DNA of 64,000 nucleotides from Nitrospira sp. (lineage in GTDB: Bacteria; Nitrospirota; Nitrospiria; Nitrospirales; Nitrospiraceae): the NCBI GenBank assembly GCA_015709715.1, contig CP054184.1, positions 977,001 through 1,041,000 on the forward strand. The letters are read 5' to 3'. Shown here in pieces: positions 25,368-35,207 of the stretch. Each line of letters opens with the position of its first letter. The first letter of the stretch is position 1. Position numbers and translations under genes: made by a program. The notes under the pieces are model-generated. The model was given only the letters and a program-made list of their open reading frames with translations, was not told the DNA's origin and made no database searches.

Positions 25368-25922
25368 TTACCCCTTCATCGAGAGATCAAGCTTGAACTG
25401 ATACGTATTCACCTTATTGTCTTGCCCAGCTCGACTTTCCATCAGTTTGATCGTGTCAAACTGATCGGTCCGCCGCAGATTATTGACGAACTCCACGACA
25501 TCGTCGTTCGTCATCGCTCGTCCCTCTAGTTCGACGCTATTGCCCTTGAGGTTCAATCGAACCAACCATACTTTAAGCGGATTCAGGCTTTGGCTCACAT
25601 GATCCAGCACCTTAACCGGACCTGTTCGGCTTTTTTCCAACTGATCGATAATCCGATTCTTATCTTCCAACTGTTTTTTTCGTTGTTCGAAATCCTGAAC
25701 CGCCTTCACCTGTTCCTTAAGTTGCGCCACCTGCCGATCTTTGCCTTGCTTCTCCGTCTGCTTGGCAAGAATCTCTTCCTCGAGTGATGCGGCATACCAC
25801 CAACACCCCACCAGTGTGACCGCCAAGACCAGAATGCCGATCAGCGCTTCAACACGAACATCCCATTGAGGCTTGGCTTTTCTCGCCCGCGGCCCGGTCG
25901 CAAGGAGATTGATTCTGATCAT
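25368..25922 (-). CDS. pilN: Type IV pilus assembly protein PilN
   Basis: 184 residues. It begins MIRINLLAT, the conserved short cytoplasmic PilN motif that docks into PilM, followed by a membrane helix (about 25-45), a coiled coil and a small C-terminal domain. The start overlaps the pilM stop (ATGA), implying coupled translation of the interacting pair. Confidence 0.92.
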   Translation of the reverse strand: MIRINLLATGPRARKAKPQWDVRVEALIGILVLAVTLVGCWWYAASLEEEILAKQTEKQGKDRQVAQLKEQVKAVQDFEQRKKQLEDKNRIIDQLEKSRTGPVKVLDHVSQSLNPLKVWLVRLNLKGNSVELEGRAMTNDDVVEFVNNLRRTDQFDTIKLMESRAGQDNKVNTYQFKLDLSMKG

Positions 25923-27016
25923 CGATCACCTACCGTTCGAAGCGCGAGTCCAACCCCGACCGCCGCGATCGGCCCCATTTCCGCCAGAAAGTCCTGATCC
26001 ACCTGGCACTGGGAGATATCCACCTCACTGAATGGGTTGGCGATCTCCACCTCGACATGCATGCGGTCACGAAGCTGTTGACTCAAGCCCTTAATCTTCG
26101 CGCCTCCGCCGCACAGAAGAACGCGGGTAATCTCACCATCTGAGGAGGTCGTCTTGAAATAGTCGATCGTGCGCGCAATCTCAGAGGCTACCTCCGCATT
26201 GACACTTTCCATGACCGCCGACAATGGGTCCCCGCTCTCCGGCTCTCCCCGCTTCAATTGTTCGGCCTCTTCAAAGGACACACCCAACTCTCGCTGCACC
26301 GCCTCGGAATATCGATTGCCCCCTAATGGGATATCGCGAGTGAAGAGCGACACGCCCCCTTTCACAATGTTGACGTTCATGACGCTTGCCCCGATGTTCA
26401 CCAATGTCGCGATGTCCTCATCCGATCCAGGAGCTGTTGCGCCGTACATATTCTCGATCGCAAAGGCGTCTACGTCCATCACCACGGGAAGCAATCCCGC
26501 GGCCTTGACCAGTTCCGTCAACTCGTTGATCTTGTCCTTCTTGGCCGCCACCAGCACAATAGACATTTCACCCTGCTCTTCGGGATTTTCAGAGGGTGGC
26601 AGAACGTAGAAATCGAGGTTCACCTCGTTGATGTCGAAGGGAATATACTGCTCTGCCGCCAACCGTACCTGACTATCGAGTTCTTCGTCAGGCATTGGCG
26701 GCAGACTGATCTTCTTGATAATGACTGCATGGCCAGAGATGGAGATCGCAACCTGTTTCAGTTTGATATTATTCTCGGTCAGCAACTCTTTGATGGCGGT
26801 CACCACCCGCCCTTCATCCATGACCGTACCGTCAACGATGACTTCCGGCTCAAGCTCTTTGACCGCAAACTTTTGCAATGTGTATCGCCCCCGATGTTCT
26901 TTCATTTGAACCAGTTTGATGCTGCTCGACCCGATATCGAGGCCCAAGAGTTGCCGTTGTGAGGAAAACACGGACAGAAGGTCAAGGTCCGCAAAATGTT
27001 TCAATGAAGCCAGCAT
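25919..27016 (-). CDS. pilM: Type IV pilus assembly ATPase-like protein PilM
   Basis: 365 residues of the actin/FtsA-like fold, with nucleotide-binding segments LLGLDIGSSSIKLVQ (about 22-37), VNIGASVMNVNIV and LLCGGGAKIKGL. It is a cytoplasmic protein that binds the PilN N-terminus. GGAG precedes the ATG. It is the second gene of the operon, after a small MerR-type HTH gene. Confidence 0.95.
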   Translation of the reverse strand: MLASLKHFADLDLLSVFSSQRQLLGLDIGSSSIKLVQMKEHRGRYTLQKFAVKELEPEVIVDGTVMDEGRVVTAIKELLTENNIKLKQVAISISGHAVIIKKISLPPMPDEELDSQVRLAAEQYIPFDINEVNLDFYVLPPSENPEEQGEMSIVLVAAKKDKINELTELVKAAGLLPVVMDVDAFAIENMYGATAPGSDEDIATLVNIGASVMNVNIVKGGVSLFTRDIPLGGNRYSEAVQRELGVSFEEAEQLKRGEPESGDPLSAVMESVNAEVASEIARTIDYFKTTSSDGEITRVLLCGGGAKIKGLSQQLRDRMHVEVEIANPFSEVDISQCQVDQDFLAEMGPIAAVGVGLALRTVGDR

Positions 27017-27027
27017 GCTCGTCTCCT

Positions 27028-27240
27028 CTACGCGACCTCAGCTCTCCCTTGCATGACCTGCTTGATCTGCTCGACGTTTTCCGCGGTGTAGAGCCGCCAG
27101 TTCCGCCAATCCCGAGGCGGCCCGGAGATGAGCCCCTCCCGCTCCCAGCGAAATAACGTGGCGCGCGAGATATCGAACATCTCGCAGACCTCGTTTGTCT
27201 TGTACAACTTCCGTTTCGGCATTTCGCTGATTTTCTTCAC
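27028..27240 (-). CDS. Small MerR-type helix-turn-helix protein
   Basis: About 70 residues, just the DNA-binding part of a MerR/excisionase-like protein: TNEVCEMFDISRATLFRWER (helix-turn-helix) and a wing followed by NVEQIKQVMQG. No effector or dimerisation coiled coil follows. I favour the GTG at 27240 because GAGG lies six bases upstream; an ATG at 27222 is the alternative. It lies 11 bases upstream of pilM and just behind a strong promoter, so it may regulate the pil operon. Confidence 0.75.
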   Translation of the reverse strand: MKKISEMPKRKLYKTNEVCEMFDISRATLFRWEREGLISGPPRDWRNWRLYTAENVEQIKQVMQGRAEVA

Positions 27241-27291
27241 TCCGTGCCTCAAATGCCGCCATTCATCGCGCCAAATTTGCACACACAGGTA

Positions 27292-27319
27292 AGTATAGTT
27301 GGTATAGTCCGACTGTCAA
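27292..27319 (-). promoter_or_regulatory. Sigma-70 promoter of the merR-like/pilMNOPQ operon
   Basis: TTGACA (27314-27319), a 16-base spacer and TATACT (27292-27297). The predicted start near 27285 gives a leader of about 45 bases. The sequence between the elements contains GTATAGT repeats (GTATAGTTGGTATAGTC on the plus strand), which could be an operator. Confidence 0.75.
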
Positions 27320-27373
27320 GAAAGCGGACTGCGGGGAGGGGATGCAAACGAGGTGCGAAACGGCGCGTGGAGT

Positions 27374-28240
27374 CTAGGTTTTCTTGATATCTCGGTGAGC
27401 CACGGAGACCTCGTATCCCAGCGTGGAGAGCTTCTCCTGCAGGCGCATCGCCATGGTTACGGACCGATGACGTCCGCCGGTGCAACCGATGCCGATACTG
27501 AGATAACTTCGTTGATCCCGCTCGAACAGAGGGATCAAAAAGACGAGCAATCCTTGCAGGTGCTCCAAGAACCGAGAGGCCGTGGGATCTGCACACACAT
27601 ACTGTTGAACTCGCGGATCTTCTCCGGTGAGTGGTTTGAGGTCCGGGATAAAAAACGGATTGCGAATGAACCGCACGTCAAAGAGCAGATCAATGTCGTA
27701 CGGAACTCCAAACTTGTACCCGAAGGTCACCAATGAGATGGTCATGCGACGGGTAGCAGAATCTTGGCGGAACTGTCTCGCCAGAAGTTCGCGCAACTCA
27801 TGAACCGTAATGTCAGAGGTATCGATCACCCGGTCGGCATGCCCGCGTAATCCGCTGAGCCGTTCACGCTCGAACCGGACGCCTTCCAGGACAGGCATGT
27901 GGGGCAGTAACGGATGCGGTCGTCGGCTTTCCGAAAACCGGCGGACTAACACTTCCTCTCGCGCCTCGAGAAACACAAGTTGGAGCGCATGCCCTTGCGT
28001 TTTAAGTTCCTCCAGCACCTTGGCTAAATCGCCGAAGAACACTCGTTCACGGATATCGATGCCGAGAGCCACATTTTTGATTTCGCCTTCTTGTTGATCA
28101 CACAATTCGACGAACGTCGGCAACAAGGCCGGTGGAAGATTATCAACGCAAAAGTACCCTGCATCCTCGAAGGCTTTTAGAGCATGGCTCTTCCCGGATC
28201 CGGAAAGGCCACTGATGATGACCAGGTTAAGTGCGGCCAT
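27374..28240 (-). CDS. rapZ: RNase adapter / nucleotide-binding protein RapZ
   Basis: 288 residues. The Walker A motif GLSGSGKS is near the N-terminus, with DNLPPALLP, and the C-terminal domain has GCTGGRHRSV near residue 250. In enterobacteria RapZ guides decay of GlmZ; in other bacteria it is a UDP-GlcNAc or nucleotide-binding regulator, so the exact role here is open. The ATG at 28240 overlaps the end of hpf by 14 bases. No ptsN or other PTS gene lies between hpf and rapZ, unlike proteobacterial rpoN clusters. Confidence 0.92.
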   Translation of the reverse strand: MAALNLVIISGLSGSGKSHALKAFEDAGYFCVDNLPPALLPTFVELCDQQEGEIKNVALGIDIRERVFFGDLAKVLEELKTQGHALQLVFLEAREEVLVRRFSESRRPHPLLPHMPVLEGVRFERERLSGLRGHADRVIDTSDITVHELRELLARQFRQDSATRRMTISLVTFGYKFGVPYDIDLLFDVRFIRNPFFIPDLKPLTGEDPRVQQYVCADPTASRFLEHLQGLLVFLIPLFERDQRSYLSIGIGCTGGRHRSVTMAMRLQEKLSTLGYEVSVAHRDIKKT

Positions 28241-28778
28241 GAGAAGCGCGTGGACGCTCTCGCGAAGGATCAATAAGGGATACCGTGCCGTCCGGTAGTC
28301 GCTGCAAAACCTGTATGTCGCCGGAAGCGGCATTCTCAAACATCAGCACCCCAGTTGAAGTTGATGCGAGAGACTCCAGTGCCTCGGCGAACGTGAGAAT
28401 CTCTAGGGCCGGACGGACTACACGCACATCCTTCTGCTCAACGAGTGGGATCGATGACGCCACGACACTCGCGCGCAAGCGATTGCCGAATTTGTGGTTG
28501 GCCCGTCGTTCCTTCATTTTCCGTAGTTGGGCGCCGAGCTTATCCATCACCTGATCGATAGAGGCGTACATCTCTTGGGTCGCGGACTTGGCTTGTAATC
28601 GTCGCCCCTGGACCACCCCCACCGCCTCGGCCACATGGTGGAGTTTTTCCACATGCAGCAAAATCTGCAACGTTCCCAGCTTCACGCCGTAACGCTCCAG
28701 CCGTTCCATGCGGCTTTCGACGTATTGCCGCAAGGCAGGAGTGATTGCCACATGGCGTCCCGTAATCATCAATCGCAT
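28227..28778 (-). CDS. hpf: Long-form ribosome hibernation promoting factor
   Basis: 183 residues: an N-terminal S30AE domain (about 1-100, MRLMITGRHVAITPALRQYV), a linker and a C-terminal dimerisation domain (about 125-180, PALEILTFAEALESL). The long form dimerises 70S ribosomes to 100S in stationary phase. It lies 83 bases downstream of rpoN, the usual cluster position. Confidence 0.93.
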   Translation of the reverse strand: MRLMITGRHVAITPALRQYVESRMERLERYGVKLGTLQILLHVEKLHHVAEAVGVVQGRRLQAKSATQEMYASIDQVMDKLGAQLRKMKERRANHKFGNRLRASVVASSIPLVEQKDVRVVRPALEILTFAEALESLASTSTGVLMFENAASGDIQVLQRLPDGTVSLIDPSRERPRASHGRT

Positions 28779-28861
28779 GTCATCCTCGTGTCTCGGCTCC
28801 GTTCATATCATGACTGCTCAAAGTCACGACGTTGATGACTCTATCGTGCACCCTGAGGGCC

Positions 28862-30379
28862 CTAAAAGAATCGCTTGCGCTGTGTGGCCGAAGGAATATT
28901 GTCCTCGGCTCGATACTTCGCCACTGTGCGGCGGGCGATCAGGACATGTTGCGTGCGAAGTCTCGCGGCAATCTCTTCGTCCTTCAATGGCTTGCGGGCG
29001 TCTTCCTCCGCGACCATTTTTCGGATCATTTCTCGCACCGTCACAGACGACAGCATATCCGACGGCTGATCAACGCGCTGTAGTCCGGCATTGAAGAAAA
29101 ATTTCAACTCCAGCATGCCCTGCGGACAATACATATACTTATTGGCGGTGACTCGACTGATGGTGGATTCGTGCATGCCGATATCTTCCGCCACCTGCTT
29201 GAGGACCAGCGGCTTCAAATGCTGTATGCCGTGCTCGAAGAATCCTTCCTGGAATTTGACGATGCTCGACACCACCTTCACGATCGTCTTATTCCGCTGT
29301 TCGATGCTCCGAATCACCCATTGAGCTGCACGTAACTTGTCGTCCAAATAGGCTTTCGTTTCGGCCGCTCCCGACTGACCCGAAGCCATCATTTGTTTGT
29401 AATAGGGACTGATTCGCATCCTCGGCAGTCCATCGTCGTTGAGCAGCACTTGCCACTCTCCTTCATTCTTGACGACAAAGACGTCCGGAACGATCGCATA
29501 GTTCTGAGTATTGGAGAAGGGGCGTCCCGGCTTCGGCTCCAACCCCTCGATAAGGCGCGTGGCCTGGAAGACCTCTTCCATCGAGATATTCAGGGCTTTG
29601 GCGATCCGGCTATACTGTTTCTTCTCCAAGTCCTTCAGATGGTTTAGGACGATCGCCTCAAGCACTGCCCCCTTGAGCCCGCCAGGGCGGGCACCAAGGG
29701 AATTCATATGGCTCCGTCCGAGAAAACCAAGTTGCAGGAGCAGGCATTCCGAAAGATCGCGAGCCGCCACGCCGGTAGGATCGAAGCCTTGAACGTCTTT
29801 CAAAACAGATTCCGCCTCGGCAAGGGTGTAATCCGTTCCTGAGACCAGCTCCTCCAGGGTCATCCGAAGGTACCCGTCATCGTCCAAATTCCCGATAATC
29901 AGACGGCCGATTGCCTTTTCCCGATCGGTGAGCCCGGATAAGGACAATTGCCAGACGAGGTGGTCCTCCAAGGAAGCCGACTTGGCGACCGTTTGTTCAT
30001 ACGAAGGGAATTCGTCCTTCGAAGAGGTGCTATACTCCGCTTCTCCGCGGCGCAGGTCGGTATCGAAATAGTCCTCCCAGCTAGAAGCCGAAAACTCCTC
30101 GACATTTTCTCCAGTCTCGGCCGGTTTGTCGTCTGGTTCACCGCCCGAATCCCCCGACGTGGTACCCGCGATTTCTTGTGCGTCCCGGTCGGGAGACGCG
30201 GCCTCCTCAGACTCCTCCATTTCAGTGATCACTTCATCCAGCAATGGGTTCTCCATCAGGTGCTGTTGCAAACTCTGCTGAAGCTCCATCCGAGACAATT
30301 GCAGCAGCTTGATCGCCTGCTGCAATTGCGGCGTCATGATGAGTTTTTGGCTGAGTTTCAGGTCCAGTCGCAGCTTCAT
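28862..30379 (-). CDS. rpoN: RNA polymerase sigma-54 factor
   Basis: 505 residues. Region I is Gln/Leu-rich (LSQKLIMTPQLQQAIKLLQL), an acidic region II follows, then the core-binding domain and C-terminal DNA-binding domain ending with the RpoN box ARRTVAKYRAEDNIPS. It directs polymerase to -24/-12 promoters with enhancer-binding proteins. AGGAAG precedes the ATG at 30379; the longer frame to 30424 overlaps lptB and is unlikely. I found no convincing -24/-12 promoter upstream of the nitrogen genes in this window. Confidence 0.96.
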   Translation of the reverse strand: MKLRLDLKLSQKLIMTPQLQQAIKLLQLSRMELQQSLQQHLMENPLLDEVITEMEESEEAASPDRDAQEIAGTTSGDSGGEPDDKPAETGENVEEFSASSWEDYFDTDLRRGEAEYSTSSKDEFPSYEQTVAKSASLEDHLVWQLSLSGLTDREKAIGRLIIGNLDDDGYLRMTLEELVSGTDYTLAEAESVLKDVQGFDPTGVAARDLSECLLLQLGFLGRSHMNSLGARPGGLKGAVLEAIVLNHLKDLEKKQYSRIAKALNISMEEVFQATRLIEGLEPKPGRPFSNTQNYAIVPDVFVVKNEGEWQVLLNDDGLPRMRISPYYKQMMASGQSGAAETKAYLDDKLRAAQWVIRSIEQRNKTIVKVVSSIVKFQEGFFEHGIQHLKPLVLKQVAEDIGMHESTISRVTANKYMYCPQGMLELKFFFNAGLQRVDQPSDMLSSVTVREMIRKMVAEEDARKPLKDEEIAARLRTQHVLIARRTVAKYRAEDNIPSATQRKRFF

Positions 30380-30401
30380 CGGATACTCACTTCCTGCCCC
30401 A

Positions 30402-31187
30402 TTACAAGCGGAACCCCTCGCCAAGGTAGACCGCTCGGGCCATCTCGCTCTTCTCGATCACGCTCGGAGGGCCAGCCTCCAAGATCGAGCCCTCGTTGAT
30501 AATATAGGCGCGATCCGTGATGGACAGCGTTTCTCGCACGTTGTGATCCGTGATGAGCACCCCGATGTTCCGCTGTTTGAGGCGAATAATGATCTGCTGA
30601 ATATCGGCCACCGCAATGGGATCGATCCCGGCAAAGGGTTCGTCCAGCAGCATGAAGGAGGGGTTGGTGGCCAAGGCGCGTGTGATCTCCAGCCGACGTC
30701 GCTCTCCACCGGACAATGCGTAAGCCTTGCTTTTACGAATGTGCACCAGATCAAGCTCCTTCAGCAACGCCTCCACTCGCCCCGCCCGCTCCATTTTCGA
30801 GAAACCTAGCATCTCCAAAATCGCAAGAATATTGTGCTCAACAGAGAGTCGGCGAAAAACCGATGATTCTTGCGGCAAATATCCGATTCCTCGCCGCGCA
30901 CGCTGATACATGGGCAATTCGGTGATAGTCTCACCGCTCAGCGTGATTTGTCCTTCATCGGGCTGACACAATCCGACCATCATGTCGAAAATGGTCGTTT
31001 TACCGGCTCCGTTCGGGCCCAGCAACCCGACAACTTCACCCGCCCGCACATCCAGGGAAACCCCTTTGACCACTTTGCGATTGCGAAAACTCTTCACCAA
31101 CCCGGCCGCCGCCAGACATTCCTTGGCCCCCGATGGAGCACTACAGGTCGAAGCCTGTGACGACACATCCGGCGAGAGTAATGTCAT
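30402..31187 (-). CDS. lptB: LPS export ABC transporter ATPase
   Basis: 261 residues. ABC ATPase signatures are complete: Walker [11 protein letters not shown]-loop, signature [11 protein letters not shown], Walker [14 protein letters not shown] and a switch His in DHNVRE. Together with LptF/G (not here) it powers lipopolysaccharide extraction from the inner membrane. The start overlaps the lptA stop (ATGA), and rpoN follows 22 bases after its stop. Confidence 0.95.
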   Translation of the reverse strand: MTLLSPDVSSQASTCSAPSGAKECLAAAGLVKSFRNRKVVKGVSLDVRAGEVVGLLGPNGAGKTTIFDMMVGLCQPDEGQITLSGETITELPMYQRARRGIGYLPQESSVFRRLSVEHNILAILEMLGFSKMERAGRVEALLKELDLVHIRKSKAYALSGGERRRLEITRALATNPSFMLLDEPFAGIDPIAVADIQQIIIRLKQRNIGVLITDHNVRETLSITDRAYIINEGSILEAGPPSVIEKSEMARAVYLGEGFRL

Positions 31188-31780
31188 CGTTTTCCACCGC
31201 CTTCGCCCTCGATCGTCACCTGCGAATTTCCCTCGACCAGACTGCGATCTTCGTCAAGATACATCGTGATGCGCTTGCCGGACACACGCGTCCCCTTTTG
31301 CCAGGCCACAGGATCACCCGTCAGAACGATCTTCTTTTCGTCCTCGTAATATACGGCAGTCTGACAGGTCGCATGGCCGTCTTCCTTTTCGATTTTCACA
31401 CGGCCGGTCGCCTCCACCATCCGAATGCTGCGATCGGAAACTGACGGGGCGGCATCCCGACCTTGCCCCGGTCCAGCAGTGCCCCCAGAGTTCTTCTTCG
31501 AGACTTTCTTAGAATCGCCAGACTTATCGCCGGAAGGCCCGTCGTGACTGGCATAAAACGATACCACCATATGGTCTGAATATACTACCAACGGCCCTCG
31601 GGTTAACACGACCGAACCGTCGAAGATAGCCTTATTCTCGTGATTGCTGACGGTCATTGTCTGAGACGTGATGGTTGTAGGAACCTTGTCCGTATCCGCG
31701 GGTTTTTTCTTTTCTGTTTCCGCCGCAAGCCCTGCAACATCACCCATCGACCATCCGAGATTAAGAAGGAGGCACAACAT
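31184..31780 (-). CDS. lptA: LPS transport periplasmic protein LptA
   Basis: About 198 residues with a signal peptide ([19 protein letters not shown]) and an OstA-like beta-jellyroll with the repeated [17 protein letters not shown] and [17 protein letters not shown] patterns. A Gly/Ser/Lys-rich insert lies near the middle (about 95-125), longer than in E. coli LptA. It bridges LptC and LptD across the periplasm. The start at 31780 overlaps lptC by 20 bases and has no clear ribosome-binding site; the frame is open to 31921. Confidence 0.82.
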   Translation of the reverse strand: MLCLLLNLGWSMGDVAGLAAETEKKKPADTDKVPTTITSQTMTVSNHENKAIFDGSVVLTRGPLVVYSDHMVVSFYASHDGPSGDKSGDSKKVSKKNSGGTAGPGQGRDAAPSVSDRSIRMVEATGRVKIEKEDGHATCQTAVYYEDEKKIVLTGDPVAWQKGTRVSGKRITMYLDEDRSLVEGNSQVTIEGEGGGKR

Positions 31781-32333
31781 CCACCCGCACGTCGTCCAAA
31801 ACCTGAAACTCCTCCTTGTCCATTTTTCCGAGCAATCCTTTCCCGGTAACCTGTAACCCGTGTCCATGAATCGTGACATGGTCCGTTGTGTGAATTTCAT
31901 GCCGTTCGTCCGTCCAGGCAAGGTGATTGGTCTGAATCGTATAACCGCTTTGGGTTTCGACGACTATTGGGAGTAGTCGATTAGAAAGCTGAAAGTTCTT
32001 GGTTTGCGTATCGAGCGTGCCCTCATCACCCGACAGCGTCAGTTCTTTGCCTTGTGCACCATAAAGCGTAATCTGCACATTGTTGAGCAAGGCGCGATTC
32101 TCCTTTTCAAACAAACGCGCCTGTTCTGCCTGCACCTTCCATTGGACGATGTCGCCCTTGGTCTGCGTAAACGTGAAGTCCTGAATTCTTGCATCCGCCG
32201 CCTCAGCCCCCACCTCAGCGATGGAACGGGATGAAGAGCCAGGATTGGATCGTGTGAGCAGGAGATAGCCGAGGAAAGCAGCGAAGATCAGACTGAGAGT
32301 GAGAAGACTTCGTCGAATCCACCGTTCCCACAT
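31761..32333 (-). CDS. lptC: LPS export protein LptC
   Basis: 190 residues: one N-terminal membrane helix (about 8-28) and a periplasmic jellyroll (about 50-185) typical of LptC. It takes LPS from LptB2FG and passes it to LptA. The ATG at 32333 follows an in-frame GTG two codons earlier; no strong ribosome-binding site is visible. A promoter lies about 50 bases upstream, so this is the first gene of lptC-lptA-lptB-rpoN-hpf-rapZ. Confidence 0.85.
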   Translation of the reverse strand: MWERWIRRSLLTLSLIFAAFLGYLLLTRSNPGSSSRSIAEVGAEAADARIQDFTFTQTKGDIVQWKVQAEQARLFEKENRALLNNVQITLYGAQGKELTLSGDEGTLDTQTKNFQLSNRLLPIVVETQSGYTIQTNHLAWTDERHEIHTTDHVTIHGHGLQVTGKGLLGKMDKEEFQVLDDVRVDVVPPS

Positions 32334-32384
32334 GACCACAGTTTGCCAATTTTCGAAGATGCTTCAATGGTATCCGATGGCATG

Positions 32385-32413
32385 ATAGTAGCATCCCATC
32401 CAAACCAAGTAAA
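32385..32413 (-). promoter_or_regulatory. Candidate promoter of the lptC-lptA-lptB-rpoN operon
   Basis: TTTACT (32408-32413), a 17-base spacer and TACTAT (32385-32390) preceded by an extended -10 TG. Both hexamers match consensus at four of six positions. Confidence 0.5.
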
Positions 32414-32482
32414 CCGACTGGAAAAGAAATGAGTGAAGTGCAGGGCAGAGATCACAGGGAGGAAGATGCAAGGAAGGCCACG

Positions 32483-32520
32483 AAAATGCCACGACGATAG
32501 GCGTATCGTCGTGGCATTTT
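32483..32520 (-). terminator. Terminator of the ribosomal protein supercluster, after rplQ
   Basis: A perfect 17-bp inverted repeat (arms AAAATGCCACGACGATA and its complement) around a four-base loop, with T runs in both directions. It begins four bases after the rplQ stop. Confidence 0.9.
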
Positions 32521-32523
32521 GAT

Positions 32524-32970
32524 TCATCCTTCGGCAGAGGTCGAACCCTTTTCTGGAGCCTCTTTGGTCTCAGCCGTGGGAGCATTGGGAGTTGTCGCCG
32601 CTACGGGTTTGGCTTGCCTGGCCACCAGTTCAATGGCAACCATCTCGGCTCCATCACCAATTCGGCGACGGGTCCGAATGATCCTGGTATATCCGCCCGA
32701 GCGGTCACGAAAGCGTCCGGCCACATCGCTAAACAGTTTTGAGACAACATCCTTGCTACGCAAGAAACTGAGAGCGCGGCGGCGGGCCGAGAGACTGCCG
32801 TCTTTTCCAAGAGACACCATCCGATCGGTAAACCCTCTGATCTCTTTTGCCTTGGCTTCCGTCGTCTCGATTCGCTCCTGTTCCAGTAAGGAGGTCACCA
32901 GACTCCGGAACAGAGCCCAACGGTGTTTGGTTTGACGCCCAAGCTGTCGACCCTTCTTTTTATGGCGCAC
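32524..32970 (-). CDS. rplQ: 50S ribosomal protein L17
   Basis: 148 residues. The L17 core ([19 protein letters not shown] to ELVARQ, about 1-118) is followed by a Pro/Thr/Glu-rich tail of about 30 residues. The start is GTG at 32970 with AAAGGAACAGG upstream. It is the last gene of the alpha operon, directly before a strong terminator. Confidence 0.95.
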   Translation of the reverse strand: MRHKKKGRQLGRQTKHRWALFRSLVTSLLEQERIETTEAKAKEIRGFTDRMVSLGKDGSLSARRRALSFLRSKDVVSKLFSDVAGRFRDRSGGYTRIIRTRRRIGDGAEMVAIELVARQAKPVAATTPNAPTAETKEAPEKGSTSAEG

Positions 32971-32987
32971 GGTAGCCTGTTCCTTTC

Positions 32988-33989
32988 TTACTCTGAACGC
33001 ACGCCTGCGTCGCCGGACGGCAAGGCGTCGACCTTCATTCCGAGACTCAATCCCATTTCCGTCAGGATTTCTTTGATCTCGTTGAGCGACTTCTTTCCGA
33101 AATTCTTCGTCTTCAGCATTTCCGCCTCGGTCTTCTGCACCAGATCGGCAATCGTCTTGATATTGGCGTTCTTCAAGCAATTCGCTGCGCGGACCGAGAG
33201 CTCCAACTCATTCACGCTTCTGTAGAGATTCTTATTGACCTCGGACGAAAGATCTTCAGTGCCGACGGACGGCTTGGCATCCGAACGCTCCTCCGGATTG
33301 ATGAAGATGTCTAAGTGTTCTCGCAGAATGCTGGCAGCGTTGGACAACGCGTCTCGCGGAGAAATCGTTCCATCGGTCCAGATTTCAAGAGTCAACTTGT
33401 CGTAGTCGGTCATCCGGCCGACGCGCGCATTCTCAACATGAAAATTCACTCGCTTGATCGGCGAAAAAATAGAATCGACGGCAATGACGCCGATGGGAAG
33501 CCCCTCTTCCTTGTTCCGCTCAGCAGGCACATACCCACGCCCATGCTTGATCGTCATCTCCATATCCAAGATGGCGTCCTTGTCCAGCGTGGCGATATGC
33601 AAATCAGGCGTCAGAATCGCCACATCGCCGTCGTGGATGATGTCGGATCCTTTTGCTTCTCCCGGGCCCTTTTTCTTCAGACGAATCGTCTTGGGCTTAT
33701 CGCCCTGTAATGCCAACCGAAGGCTCTTTACGTTGAGAATAATCGAGGTGACATCTTCGGTTACACCTGGAATCGTGGAGAATTCATGCAGTACGCCTTC
33801 GATCTTGACGGTCGTCACGGACGCCCCGGTCAGGGAAGACAACAAGACGCGACGTAGGGAATTACCGACGGTGGTGCCAAATCCTCGTTCAAACGCCTCT
33901 GTCGTAAATCTGCCAAATGTCGGGGATAGAGTGTCCTTGTCGACTTCCACCCGCATGGGGATTTGAAAGTCTTTCATCGCTTTAATCAT
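32988..33989 (-). CDS. rpoA: RNA polymerase alpha subunit
   Basis: 333 residues: an N-terminal dimerisation/assembly domain (about 1-235) and a C-terminal domain (about 255-320, [23 protein letters not shown]) that contacts UP elements and activators. It lies between rpsD and rplQ as in most alpha operons. GGGGAG precedes the ATG. Confidence 0.97.
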   Translation of the reverse strand: MIKAMKDFQIPMRVEVDKDTLSPTFGRFTTEAFERGFGTTVGNSLRRVLLSSLTGASVTTVKIEGVLHEFSTIPGVTEDVTSIILNVKSLRLALQGDKPKTIRLKKKGPGEAKGSDIIHDGDVAILTPDLHIATLDKDAILDMEMTIKHGRGYVPAERNKEEGLPIGVIAVDSIFSPIKRVNFHVENARVGRMTDYDKLTLEIWTDGTISPRDALSNAASILREHLDIFINPEERSDAKPSVGTEDLSSEVNKNLYRSVNELELSVRAANCLKNANIKTIADLVQKTEAEMLKTKNFGKKSLNEIKEILTEMGLSLGMKVDALPSGDAGVRSE

Positions 33990-34072
33990 GACTCCCCCTT
34001 CAGTAACTCGTGTGAGCCCATCTATCGTTCAGCCGCGATCGGGAGAGACCAACACTCCCCAGCCCGGTCCGA

Positions 34073-34699
34073 TTAGCGCGAATACAATTCCACGACCATT
34101 TGTTCGTTCACCGGGAGGACAATGTGCTCCTTCGTCGGAAGCGATCGAATGGTCCCTTTATAAGCGGTCTTGTCCAGTTCCAGCCACTCCGGAATCCCAC
34201 GGCCATCCACAGCGGCCAGCGCCCCCTGGATCGGCATGATTTCCCGGCTCTTTTGACGCACTTCTATGGAATCACCGGCTTTCACCAAGGCCCCGGGTGC
34301 CTTGACCTTTCTGCCGTTCAACATCATATGACCGTGGTTGACCAACTGCCGCGCCTCCTTCCGAGAGGCTCCAAATCCCAGCCGGTACACCACATTGTCC
34401 AACCGGCATTCCAAGAGCCGCAGCAGCGTCTCGCCCGTGACGCCAGTTTGGCGTTCTGCGCGCTCAAAAATCCCTCGGAACTGCCGCTCCTGCAAGCCAT
34501 AGATTCTTTTGAGTTTCTGCTTCTCGCGCAACTGCAGGCTGTAATCCGACGTCCGCTGGCGAGCCTGACCGTGCTGTCCGGGAGGATAACTCCGGCGCTC
34601 AATGGCGCACTTCTCGGTCATGCAACGAGATCCCTTCAAGAAGAGCTTCTCGCCTTCTCTTCGACACAACCGACAGACAGGTCCACTGTATTTTGCCAC
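34073..34699 (-). CDS. rpsD: 30S ribosomal protein S4
   Basis: 208 residues. The N-terminus keeps a zinc-binding set of cysteines (CRLCRREGEKL, then CMTEKC), and the S4 RNA-binding domain is near 98-160 (RLDNVVYRLGFGASRKEAR). It nucleates 30S assembly and binds 16S rRNA. It lies between rpsK and rpoA. Confidence 0.97.
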   Translation of the reverse strand: MAKYSGPVCRLCRREGEKLFLKGSRCMTEKCAIERRSYPPGQHGQARQRTSDYSLQLREKQKLKRIYGLQERQFRGIFERAERQTGVTGETLLRLLECRLDNVVYRLGFGASRKEARQLVNHGHMMLNGRKVKAPGALVKAGDSIEVRQKSREIMPIQGALAAVDGRGIPEWLELDKTAYKGTIRSLPTKEHIVLPVNEQMVVELYSR

Positions 34700-34779
34700 G
34701 CTACTACCCCTCCTCTACCTCAACGAATCCAATACGACTCAATCGGCAACTACGAAGTTTGACGAATCCCTGACTGCGG

Positions 34780-35163
34780 TTAGACACGGCGCCGCTTCGG
34801 CGGGCGACAGCCGTTGTGGGGAATCGGCGTCACATCACGGATCAGGTTGATCCGCAACCCCGCACTCTGCAGAGACCGAATGGCCGACTCACGCCCAGCA
34901 CCGGGACCGTTGACGTACACGTCGATCTGGCGCATACCGTTTTCCATCGCTTTGCGCGCCGCCGCCTCGCCAGCCCGTTGCGCCGCGAATGGAGTGCTTT
35001 TCCGGGACCCCTTGAATCCCTGGTTTCCCGCGCTGGCCCATACCACCGTGTTGCCGCTCATGTCCGTGATGGTCACGATCGTATTATTGAACGACGCCTG
35101 GACGTGGGCCACGCCGCTCTGAACGATCTTGCGCTCTTTCTTCTTTCCCTTCTTCACACTCAT
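34780..35163 (-). CDS. rpsK: 30S ribosomal protein S11
   Basis: 127 residues with the conserved core [20 protein letters not shown] and the C-terminal [18 protein letters not shown]. It forms part of the 30S platform near the mRNA exit. It lies between rpsM and rpsD. Confidence 0.97.
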   Translation of the reverse strand: MSVKKGKKKERKIVQSGVAHVQASFNNTIVTITDMSGNTVVWASAGNQGFKGSRKSTPFAAQRAGEAAARKAMENGMRQIDVYVNGPGAGRESAIRSLQSAGLRINLIRDVTPIPHNGCRPPKRRRV

Positions 35164-35207
35164 AATCTCTCCCTCAGCACCTTACGGCTGGTCGCGCCCG
35201 ATATTCG

